This document shows positions 52,701-56,511 of a stretch of DNA of 64,000 bases, piece after piece. Position 1 is the first letter of the stretch. Every line of letters starts with the position of its first letter. Origin of the DNA: Clostridiales bacterium (GTDB lineage: Bacteria > Bacillota > Clostridia > Christensenellales > CAG-314); assembly GCA_022508375.1 (NCBI GenBank), contig JAFLVJ010000004.1, positions 1-64,000 of the forward strand, read 5' to 3'. A program made the translations under genes and the position numbers. Under the pieces are notes generated by a model that was not told the DNA's origin, made no database searches, and was given only the letters and a program-made list of their open reading frames with translations.

Positions 52701-54698
52701 GCAGAAAAGATCAAGAACAACATCGACAAGCGTGATGACTTGTACGACAGCGAAAAAGAAGATCTCAAGAAGCTTGTTGACAATGCTCTGGCAGACGGTT
52801 ACAAAGCAATCAACGAAGCAACGGATCCCGAAGGAATCCAAAAAGCATACGACGATTGCGTAGCCGAAATGGAAAGACTGTCTGAACTGGACGGTGTATC
52901 CAAGGGCGGAAAAGTAACGGATCCCACAGGCGATCCCGAAGACGACAGCCGCTTCGATCCCAAACATCCCAGCGAAATCGAACTTGAAAAAGCTGCTCAA
53001 AAAGCTGCACAAGAGTTAGAAGACTTTGCGGATGCTAAGAAAGACGAAATTCTCAACAACAGTGCATTCTCCGAAGAAGAAAAGAAAGACCTTCTTGACA
53101 GAATCGATGAAGAACTTGAAAAAGCACTTGACAAGATCAAAAACGCTGACAATTTCGAAGATATTGATCAGGCAGTAGAAGATTGCGAAAATGCTATTGA
53201 AAACGTAGTCAAGGATTACACCAAAGACAGAGAACAAAAGAACAAGGCTAAGAAGGAACTCCAAGATAAGGCAAGCCAAGTTGAAAAAGATATTCAACTT
53301 CGCGACGACCTCACACCTGAAGAGAAGCAAGAGCTGATCGACAGAATCGAAGAGGAACTTAAAAAGGCTCAGGATGCTGTTGAAAACGCAAGCACACCCG
53401 AAGATATCGAAAAGGCTTTGCAAGAAGGCTTGACCAATATCGAAAACGCTGAACTGAACGACGCCAAGGAAAAGGCTAGAGAAGAAGTTACGCAAAAGGG
53501 TGAAGATGCTAAGAAGGAACTCCAGGATAGAATTGATGATCTGTTAGACGAACTAAAGGATATCCAAGATCAACTTAAGAACGGCAACCTAACCGATGAA
53601 GAAAAGAAAGAACTCGAAACAAGAGAAAAAGAAGTCAAAGCTGAAGTTTGGGATCTTGAAAGCGCGCTTGATGAAATTGATGAAAAGGTTCAACAAGGTC
53701 TTCAAGACATCGAAAACGCTACAACTCCCGACGAAGTTAAGGATATTGTTGACTCAGTTGAAAAAGATATCGGTAAAATCGTTGACGAATACTTCGATGA
53801 ACTGAGAGAAGAAAAAGACAACGCTCAAAAAGAACTCGTTGAAAAAGCTAAAGAAGAAAGACAAAAGGTTGAAGATAAAGTAGCCAGCGGCGACCTCACA
53901 AGAGAAGAGGCTGACGAAATTATCGACAGAATCAATGACGAACTTCAAAAGGCTAAAGACGCAGTTGACAAGGCTGTCAATTCGGAACAAGTTGAGAAAG
54001 CTAAAGAAGAAGGCATGAAGAACATTGAAGATGCCGAACTCAACACAGCTAAGGACAGAGCTAAGAAAGACCTTAACGACAAGGCACAGGAAGCTAAAGA
54101 CGTAATCGATAGCAATCCTAACCTGAGCGATAAGGAGAAGCAAGAAGCGAAAGACGCTATTGACGATGCTCTTATCGAAGCTAAGGACGCAGTTGACAAC
54201 GCTAAGAATCTTGACGAAATTGAAGATGCAGTCAAGAAAGGTGAAGCTGATATTGTAGAAGTTGTTGACAAAGCAGAAGACAGTGCATTGGAAAATGCTA
54301 AGCAAGACGCTTTGAAGAAACTCGAAGACGAATACAACAAAGCTAAAGACGAAATCGACAATAACCCGAAACTCAGCGATGAGGAAAAACAAGAATTGCT
54401 GGATAAGCTTGAAAAAGAATACGAAGACGCTAAGAAGAAGATCGAGGATGCTCTTACTCCCGGCGATGTAAAAGACGCCGTTAAGAGTGGTACATCCGGC
54501 ATGGGCAAGGTAGCCGAAGAAGCTAAGAACTTGCATCCCGACGGTCCTAAAGATCCTACCGATCCATCTGATCCTACCGATCCTACAAACCCGGGCGCAT
54601 ATGAACTTGACCTTGGTATCGCCGTAGTATCCTTGTCAGCACAAGCAATCGTGTTACTTGCAGCATTGTTCATCATTCGCCGCAAGACAAAAGTGTAA
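34770..54698 (+). CDS. Giant multi-domain cell-surface protein (6642 residues)
   Basis: A very large, acidic, secreted protein. In order: signal/membrane segment (about residues 10-32); right-handed beta-helix rich in GGGVY repeats (about 90-900); about 40 Cys/His repeats (about 950-2250); a helical Ala/Lys/Glu segment; 33 DUF1542-like units of about 105 residues joined by Asp-Pro linkers (about 2730-6150); more coiled coil; then a Pro/Asp/Thr linker and a C-terminal membrane helix ending RRKTKV. No LPXTG is present, so anchoring should be by the membrane helix. ATG 34770 is preferred to 34764 because AGGAGG (34758-34763) abuts the latter. Adhesin or matrix-like roles are inferred from architecture. 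The next gene begins 23 bases later. Confidence 0.9.
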   Translation: MKSNFISKKMKLAIMLVLVIICIAATAALATQYAVAQIADAEQAQQQVAQSGSDITEPGEDAPVISDDKLPEGEFDGSHGVAQADAKYASSITVSNFTDFKAVFTAYEEIDDEGNYKDGVTLYGTVKLSANITFTSSVYVTADITIDLNGYMLNTGSYYLRTARSSSQRPVLTIKDSSPSRSNTFNGTSITGGAITSTSSDALYLYYGTVNMTGGSIVGSGSGTGVDVTSTCTFTMTNGKILNFARGVSASSATVTLTNVEISNCKTTSHGGGIYSSSTTLKLYSCNIHDNSGNRGGGVYTSGGSLYLYDGTTIQSNASKQQGGGVYCGSNVYAEGKITITANTTEASITKVATSNLFLLSSYTLRSVVSSTSRIGITVDGYERAFTSTGRQYNSPTGLVPDNNKVTLYSQNGELYAKHSGEVKDAASLNSAWNAGQDYIILGANIDATADLRISSSVNTGKTIVLDLNGFVLNLKGTYEFNIASGTLIIIDSNSTKSNIVNGHSFSGGIIQGGRGSHIIHLGDGGQLDMYDGNITGMESTIYGPVHINVSGATFNMYGGTIQYNVGKDGGGVEMNAGTFNYYGGTIANNTANRGGGIYCSGGTFNTYSNSITDYSISVSGNTAETGGGVYLSGGTFNLSLGSISSNKSDNGAGVYVANGTYTQSGGSIYSNVASTDGGGIYVTGGTFKITGGTLSYNRAVNGAGIYLTECDEYTMSGGTLYSNSASEQGGGVYIAKGTLKMTSGTIYNYTWYSTDGKTDYTRPSGYNSAKQGAGVYVSGDSTLQMSGGTIRGNIASEHGGGVYVNDGGTFKMTGGSITYNQAAVLGGGVYFFGTVEFDGAGTITVNNNTLTLPEDAEKDAVPTPHNVYIPSGKTIGGTVTGTASKIGITVQMSVTTTGKEFTDSGKYTKAVGYFSDNEDYCIGLKATSKNLTIAKHTAGGKFVLNEETGKHGITCPHCKKSAQEHDPKLLYALSDTDNKKHTAICVEAGCDFTLEPENHVTQTIGSATVCKKPGCNYVYVTSSGGGGGGNNYYYTIEGDTYITEDHHYSATGPVSDGTTTHTITLSCSTSGCSNKIKITMGHDWGLWTSTNAGTHSRSCVTCTGNSTYTGTCTSKLAEYQVNPSQHWKECDICNGVYSMGDHDDNGGIVFDHAAHWGVCSTCDLAGERQVHTWRLTQSGTTHTLSCTCGYSEAHKANWNYITTGSTTHKAECVEVNCTATIASQPHWWTEWEASGSMHTRHCIAPGCEQTEKHQEGFPSSGWTSYNSELHFANCSNGCGLKVFKEHDWSTWHEYGNGLNDTDTEINGSHSRECRASGCSEYQMHKLVNEYGKYQYQPLTWKNTQDWDSANGRSEGRHTGGCTFVGCTVTITEDHKWEKYWSIEDGRFNGSIERVTHVRYCTSLGCIAKQEHLERDPEAGNWTDGGDIGHYGQCTGHIGPTGECSIRVIKEHGIGNNYGIGAGFTPGTANYGWTTYDYKGMNTQYSKSELDYKIHEKFCKVCKHQEEHAGAEHRPDSWTAVGFEDVVVNNRNVKRALGHEGVCTYGDNCEVIFREYHREDLWGEWQVSIQNEHYRDCVLCGYTDVDSNHPPQQPDYWTDRNPAGHGGYCTYHSEGGTGCTLIVLTEHTYASWYEDPYTGNHARECKQCMYIEIHFPQTIGGWKSINDEQHSSACTFEGCEIVMVRNHSWNAGWYIYGDQNSRYSIHKVTCEICDESFEHDPTDPNSAYQWNDCSPIGALKHRLTCDCGIKLEEEHSGHWEDWKMDLNTNTHYRYCEDCRYMAQHNPGEPTEWYPRGNGHYGVCSAVEDCHIEVYEAHNEGSWNAWSWDGTQHIRTCQTCKATETHAPNGSWTIGSATTHVRYCSICKLTETHDIVWGDAVDYTVNAHRYTCTSCELFKDEAHRWLDTDWEKTEDPNVHIHYCQDGCGRSETHTANWTKYESIDGTDTHSKTCKCGLTHTEDHVWSTTYSVETTGEHKFEHYRQCELCLEKEYHIPAMSDNWTGYDAKEHFSLCASCDIGLKEAHTWTAWTTSDDETKHVRTCEKECGASQEHVIDWQYESKGEEGHRQYCDDCDIESTVAHDSWSAWATDAEGNHFKFCTTCDYVVSHKPVNPSQWKNSETVADKHEGVCAFDGDCDQMIYADHVIPDDVWTDCHDGINHQSVCLYCDETIVKPHRTQMTEGDNDNHHIICTVCEYDKAEAHVLATDDKGELVWGWDDENHYNTCEQCLQHVNVANHQLNGNKCTTCTYDKEYAADLARMKQLAKDEIAIKVETHRINIKYSGLSQDVINILLDAIDREVARGYAAIDAVTDITKIEGVKQECLDNLERIATSSDALIEAERQNAKDRIDETVEAANKLIDAFTGINNAIKAARKAGVKSVADNAKAALDNVNTVAEFDEIVAKAIEDIYYIACSTSEQAEAEIAKEKRVDNIRQKAEKAKAEIDALEELTPEERDTFKQIIDDLCDETIKAIRDTVPDYDEMTDEEIQAYEDLLDQLEQQGIDEIREVVKNQQKKSRAKVANTGAKAAKAAKAFAAADKAKAASNGDVQTYADDDDPFEDVLKLLAAINNARKSLNDAKEAAYKMVANLGLSAEEKAKREGDIDLAHQTAWDGMGSAESLEEVAQKLSAGRLAIYEAVGEGIDAKVEADRADALDAIAKALEEAKAAISEMSALSQEDRDALTAQVEATAKEAIAAISASMDAVEIYALKETALTSMSEVVALAQAKNDAYNDLNTHAQDRIDYVESRGNLYNSEKKDLQDAIRAELERALTAVANATSVNDVTKASVNAQRTMDEIADRLGVSGLDPVEDPTKDPKDDPKYDPEDPSEIVLQKVREKVKGELEKYAQDRIDHVTKVRNDLYNSEKDEIVSLITAELSRALAAVDLAQTEAEVYKVQGQYEARMLELSLMLGKSGGDEVLDPDDSDDPVYPGNPDDPDPSEIDMEALRSAAKKELDDYAFEMKNHVSTRKDLTDAEKETLLRNIGDELERGYAAILTATKDELDGVVKDYKQSMYDIAHTPGEKDPDKDPDEPSGVEIQEAKNKAKKDLADYAEAKKAEIDARNDLYNSEKESLKKDIEAELQRAYASVDSAETMKEIEMATANSKAKMDEIAKTPGVSGGNVVPDPTKDPKDDPNYNPDKPSDVELSRIKSDAKKELKEYAEGLKVGIDGREDLYNQEKEDLKKLIDEELLRAYDAVDLATTENEVKGAVSKYKSIMDEIASRLGESDGKPVDPDDGPRNDPNVPSEIDIEEARSAAKKELAEYAYDKKADIDNRKDLTDEEKETLKSNIDAELERAYGLINAAEDKEAIDKTVADSKARIDDYANAQGKSKGKDVFNEKAKEDAKEELGNYAESKKDEIDAREDLTNEEKDILKGAIDDELARALEAVENSTNMRELEEAVEGAKATFDDIASSKGKHPGGQPVPDPEEPYQPDPKNPTDVDLVNAKNDAKKELAGHAQGVKDAIDAREDIYNSEKEDLKALVDEELANGYAAIEEATTLDGVASAKQASMDEMDRIGKMKGVNPSDDPVDDPSGDPEDHPDGVHPNEIELEVAKSEAKKEVEDFAYEKKAEVDARNDLTNAEKDILKKAIDEATKEALEEIEKAESMTEIEKAVDEAKSKLDEISKTLGESKGEPVPDPDAPHVPNPNDPSGVDLVEEQSKAKQALEEHAAAKKAAIDARDDLYNKEKEDLKNLIDQELANGYNAIDSAKTFDDIASAKQASMDEMDRIADLEGVSKGEKVEHPEDDPANHPTDDPNPSEAELEAAKGAAKKELDNFAYEKKQEVDDRKDLTAEEKEDLKSRIDQKAADAKSEIESATDLSTIDETVSKAKKEMQDISEELGASQGGEVITPPEKPEDPSEVELAKARNDAKNDVLAAADKAKETIKNRTDLTNAEKEILTKAIDDELARAYDAIDNATTVEDIQKAADKAKAKMEEIAGTEGKYPEGPFDPDEPHVPSNPPTGVDIVDAQNTAKKELEKHAEGMKTYIDERKDLYNKEKEDLKKSIDDELERGYGAIDRATNPDDIIAARDASKAKMNDIADTLGVSGGKEVDPEGDPEKDPNYDPEKPSDIELKAAKNAAKGELEEFAYEKKDEIDKREDLSNKEKEVLKKAIDDELDRAYDEIDNATTVREIEKAVTAAKENITDIANAQGETKGEPADPDAPYNPDPTDPSDPSDVQIVDKKNDAKKQLAQHAADKKTHINGRLDLYNSEKATLCDLIDDALARGYAAIDAAATIDQINSAVTESKAEMDKISTTLGVSKGSTVIHDDQDPSTDPKYDPDHPSDVELLAERNAAKKELEEYAYDTKKAIDERNDLTNEEKETLKSAVNDELARAYNTIDAATTDKEIEIAVSNAKDNMDAIAKAQGQSKGQYVPVPEDPEDPKNPGAGSEEPSEVDLVEAKNAAKKELKEFADGLKAAIDARDDLYTSEKEELKQLIDNELARAYEAVENATSEEEIAKAVDNYKDTMEAISKKLGRSNGKEVTDPDNTLSPEYPPREPSNPSEIDFEKERNAAKKELESYAYDKKAEIDERVDLTNAEKEILKDSIDAELERAYNAINDAETQEEIKSAVSKAKSNMDDIASSEGKYPGGQPVPNPDEPFVPDPNNPTEVELQQAKSNAKDELKDYADAKKDYLDNRTDLTDAEKDELRDAIDDELQRAYEAIEDASTLKDIEKAVSKAEASMDEIATAEGKSKGEDVFNEKAKELAKEEVAEYAEAKKAEIDERTDLTDAEKQILKDAIDAEVERANEAIDRTTNLREIEEAVENAKSKMDNIAESEGESKGQPVDPSKPYDPDPEQPTDVDLVKAKDEAKDAAKQKAEQVKKEIDKRDDLYDSEKEDLKRLVDEALEAGYDAIDEATTPEEVKKAEEDLEAELERIGKLKGVNPGDDPVDDPTKDPETDPDNPSDIELEIAKSDAKKDVKDYAHDKKAEIDERRDLTDEEKQTLKDAIDAEVERALDAVDAAETMTEVNKARDESKSIIDDIASSKGASKGDDVANEKVKEDAKNELGDYAEAKKAEIERRKDLTNEEKKVLEDAIDEELQRALDAIENSTNMRELEEAVENAKSNIDDIAKSQGASKGENVTDPDAPRNPDPNNPTDVDIVEQKSQAKKDLEAKAEKIKEAIDKRDDLYDSEKEDLKKLVDEALAEGYEEIEKATTPEEIKQAKEDAEAELERIGSLNGVTDGEPLGDKDPSDDPTKDPDKDPETPSEIEFETAKSEAKKDVEDFGYEKKKEIDKRTDLTNEEKEILKDAIDDEVERALEAIESAESQTEIDRVVDAAKGKIDEISKAQGESKGDDVTDPDAPRNPDPNNPSDVDLVEKKNDAKKDLEAKAEEIKEAIDKRDDLYDSEKEDLKKLVDEALAESYDEIDKATTPEEIEQAKQDAEAELERIGSLNGVTDGEPLGDKDPSGDPSKDPDKDPETPSDIELETAKSEAKKDLDNFAYEKKQEVDERTDLTEEEKQEFKDRIDQTLAEAKDAINGETDIDKIDDIVNGAKGSMQDIAEEKGASGGQDVPQPEQPEDPSDVDLVAKKNNAKKELAEYSEQMLDKLEERNDLYDSEKAALRDLIEKELANGYAAIEAATTSEGIDEALEASKKEMKRLAAEVKGVSDGQPVPDSSKNPDDYPGGVHPSEVELETAKGEAKSELDNFAYEKKQEVDQRDDLTDEEKQDRKDRIDEELKKAKDAIGQETDIDNIDDIVKNAKDTMQDISEELGESGGEPIPQPEEPEEDDPTEVELIKAKKQAKQELEEYAEGRKSIIDGRDDLYDSEKEALKKLIDEELARACEAVNAAETIKEVGKVQGKYEANMDAIASRLGVSQGEHVDDPTKDPSEDPKHDPEDPSEVELEKAKSEAKKELEDFVYDKKQEVDARKDLTDAEKEILKDNIDQELERYYDVINNADSEEEIEQALEDAKKSIDDMSKAKGASKGSEDIDPSAPYVPDPEDPSDIDIIEARNEAKKELEKQAEKIKNNIDKRDDLYDSEKEDLKKLVDNALADGYKAINEATDPEGIQKAYDDCVAEMERLSELDGVSKGGKVTDPTGDPEDDSRFDPKHPSEIELEKAAQKAAQELEDFADAKKDEILNNSAFSEEEKKDLLDRIDEELEKALDKIKNADNFEDIDQAVEDCENAIENVVKDYTKDREQKNKAKKELQDKASQVEKDIQLRDDLTPEEKQELIDRIEEELKKAQDAVENASTPEDIEKALQEGLTNIENAELNDAKEKAREEVTQKGEDAKKELQDRIDDLLDELKDIQDQLKNGNLTDEEKKELETREKEVKAEVWDLESALDEIDEKVQQGLQDIENATTPDEVKDIVDSVEKDIGKIVDEYFDELREEKDNAQKELVEKAKEERQKVEDKVASGDLTREEADEIIDRINDELQKAKDAVDKAVNSEQVEKAKEEGMKNIEDAELNTAKDRAKKDLNDKAQEAKDVIDSNPNLSDKEKQEAKDAIDDALIEAKDAVDNAKNLDEIEDAVKKGEADIVEVVDKAEDSALENAKQDALKKLEDEYNKAKDEIDNNPKLSDEEKQELLDKLEKEYEDAKKKIEDALTPGDVKDAVKSGTSGMGKVAEEAKNLHPDGPKDPTDPSDPTDPTNPGAYELDLGIAVVSLSAQAIVLLAALFIIRRKTKV
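35040..37600 (+). other. Beta-helix domain of the giant protein
   Basis: Successive strands of the type GGGVY-(V/I)xxG-TFxMxGGTIxxNxA repeat every 20-30 residues, the pattern of parallel beta-helix (Pbp/polymorphic-outer-membrane-like) domains used for binding glycans or surfaces. Confidence 0.85.
37620..41520 (+). repeat. About 40 Cys/His repeats of the giant protein
   Basis: Units follow H-x3-C-x2-4-(G)C-x5-9-H, often with a WxxW after the last His. Two unit types roughly alternate: a compact CxxC form (HYRDCVLCGYTDVDSNH) and a longer form with an insert between the cysteines (HEGVCTYGDNCEVIFREYH). Two Cys and two His per unit suggest zinc or another metal. Confidence 0.8.
42950..53220 (+). 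repeat. 33 tandem DUF1542-like helical units of about 315 bp
   Basis: Each unit reads P(S/T)xVxL-xxAKxxAKKEL-xxYAxxKKxxID-xRxDL-xxxEKExLKxxIDxEL-xxAYxAIxxATxxEEI, then a short GVSKG-like turn and a DPxxDPxxDP linker. Units come in two kinds, DLY(N/D)SEKE and DLT(D/N)(A/E)EKE, which alternate almost strictly in the last ten. Coverage includes three FNEKAKE/ANEKVKE-type units that lack the Asp-Pro linker. Confidence 0.85.
50100..51110 (+). repeat. Near-identical 648-bp dimeric repeat copies
   Basis: The stretch around 50130-50460 recurs about 648 bases later (50780-51110), for example GTGTAACCGATGGCGAACCT at 50341 and 50989, with few differences. This is two protein units (216 residues), the apparent unit of recent duplication. 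Confidence 0.8.
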
Positions 54699-54721
54699 GA
54701 AGGAAAGAGAGGTGAACTCAT

Positions 54722-56257
54722 ATGGTAAACCTAATAAACGCAGTGAATTTCTTCGGTAAAATTATCGAATGGGATTCCAAAAAGACAGCGATATGGCTGA
54801 TAGTAATTCAAGCTGTAATAGCTGTAATAGCAATCACGCTTATCATATATCTGATACTGCATAAGTGGTCCAAAAGCCAGACAACGGAAACCGTTGTCGT
54901 GGCGGCGGCCGCTGCTCAACCAACTCCACAACCTGAGGTAATTTACGTACCTGAACCCAAGACCGAAGCAGAGCGAGAGCTCACGGGCATCTCGCTCGAC
55001 CTTGGGGTCGTACAACGTGAATTCACCGTAGGCGACAAGTTCGGTTGTGACGGCTTGGTAATCAACGCCGAGTACAACGTTAGTCCCACACAGGAAACCC
55101 TTGTAGATTATACCCTCATTGAGGAAGAAACCTACGAGCGTCTTACCAAAAAGGACAAAGCTCACGGCGTATATGTAATCAAGCCCACACTGTACATAGT
55201 TGGTAAAAAGGTTGTAACCGTCAAATACGGCGGTCAAACAGCAGCATATACCATTTCCGTAAACGAGCGCGACGAAGATCCGTACGCTTACGAAGAGGTT
55301 GAACCCATTGCAGCACCCGTATATGATGAAAAGACTCGCGAACTGTTGTCCATATCTCTCAATACGGATAACGTTAAGAAGGATTACTTTGTAGGTGATT
55401 CTCTTGACCACGAAGGACTTGTTGTGCTTGCTCATTATAACGTAGAACCGCTTGAAGAAGAAGTAGCCGATTACGCAGTACTTCCCCCGGATATGGGCAA
55501 GAAGGGTAAACCCACGGTCACGATAACCTATCAAGGTAAAACTGTCGGTTATCAGATCACGGTAACTCCTGCTCCCGAGGAGCCGAAAGAAGAACCGCAA
55601 GTAGTAGAGCAACAACCTACAGTAATAGTACAACGCGCAGATCCAATCATTTTGGAAGAAGAGTCTATCTCCTCTAAGTTGCGTTACGACAAGAGCTTTA
55701 CTGCCCGTCTTATTCAGTCGGAAGATGAAATCAAGTACTTGTACACTGATCTTAAGAACGAACTCATTTCCTTCAAGAACGTACATGCTCGTATAAGCTG
55801 GAAACGTGAAACCTTCAAGTGTCACAAAGACGTAGTAGCTAAGTTTGCATATCGTGGAAAGCAACTGTGCATATTCCTGCCTTTGAACCCCAATGATTAC
55901 ATGGATGACAACAATCATCCTGTGGAAGATGCGTCCGATATGTCCTGCTACGAGGATACGCCTTTGATGATCCGCCTGAAGAGCAAAAGACGTGTTAAAT
56001 TTGCTAGACAGCTCATCAATACCGTTATGGAAAAGTTCGGTATTCCTCGCGTAGAGCACGAGTCCGTCGATTTCTATCTACCCTATGAAGGTATTTTGGA
56101 ATTGATCAACAAGGGACTTATTAAGCGTGAAATTAAATCGCCCGAAGATGAAAAGATATTCGACGAAAACGCTCAAGCTAATACTGAAGCGAAGGAAGAC
56201 GATACTTTTGCTTTGACGGAGGTAGCTCCAGGCATCTATGTAACGAAAAAAGACTAA
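54722..56257 (+). CDS. Single-pass membrane protein with two Ig-like repeats and a conserved C-terminal domain
   Basis: A 511-residue protein. A membrane helix (about residues 24-47) is followed by an Ala/Pro linker and two bacterial Ig-like (Big_3-type) repeats: LTGISLDLGVVQREFTVGDKF...GLVINAEY and LLSISLNTDNVKKDYFVGDSL...GLVVLAHY. The C-terminal 200 residues (RYDKSFTARLIQ, RISWKRETFKC, VEDASDMSCYEDTPLMIRLKS) are shared with the paralogue downstream and unnamed to me. GAGAGGTGA precedes the ATG, and the gene follows the giant gene by 23 bases, so it is co-transcribed with it. Confidence 0.8.
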   Translation: MVNLINAVNFFGKIIEWDSKKTAIWLIVIQAVIAVIAITLIIYLILHKWSKSQTTETVVVAAAAAQPTPQPEVIYVPEPKTEAERELTGISLDLGVVQREFTVGDKFGCDGLVINAEYNVSPTQETLVDYTLIEEETYERLTKKDKAHGVYVIKPTLYIVGKKVVTVKYGGQTAAYTISVNERDEDPYAYEEVEPIAAPVYDEKTRELLSISLNTDNVKKDYFVGDSLDHEGLVVLAHYNVEPLEEEVADYAVLPPDMGKKGKPTVTITYQGKTVGYQITVTPAPEEPKEEPQVVEQQPTVIVQRADPIILEEESISSKLRYDKSFTARLIQSEDEIKYLYTDLKNELISFKNVHARISWKRETFKCHKDVVAKFAYRGKQLCIFLPLNPNDYMDDNNHPVEDASDMSCYEDTPLMIRLKSKRRVKFARQLINTVMEKFGIPRVEHESVDFYLPYEGILELINKGLIKREIKSPEDEKIFDENAQANTEAKEDDTFALTEVAPGIYVTKKD

Positions 56258-56276
56258 CTTTTTAGATACAGAAAAA

Positions 56277-56308
56277 GGGCAATCCGTTTTTACAGATTGC
56301 TCTTTTTT
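56277..56308 (+). terminator. Terminator of the giant-protein operon
   Basis: GGGCAATC...GATTGCTC stem (one G-T pair) with six T. Its stem sequence is nearly the same as that of the terminator at 59083-59116. Confidence 0.85.
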
Positions 56309-56443
56309 CTTGTATATCTAACCTCATCGTAAACTGCAATTATATTTGTTGCTATTTTGGGCAATTTTGCTCCAATCAACTCATTTTTTTTGCAGTCAGG
56401 TTGTTTTTTAGCAAAAAAAATCAAAGATAATTTCTTTTTTATC

Positions 56444-56472
56444 TTGACTTCAAACGTAAAAGTCATTATAAT
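56444..56472 (+). promoter_or_regulatory. Consensus promoter of the Ig-like paralogue
   Basis: TTGACT (56444-56449), 17-base spacer, TATAAT (56467-56472), 39 bases before the start codon. Confidence 0.82.
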
Positions 56473-56511
56473 AAAATTGAGATGTTTTAAGTGCCCACAC
56501 GAGGTGAACAC

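Noticed and set aside
42950..53220. Regular repeats considered as a CRISPR or satellite array
   Set aside because: The repeats are about 315 bp, stay in one reading frame and diverge at synonymous and conservative sites, so they are protein repeats.
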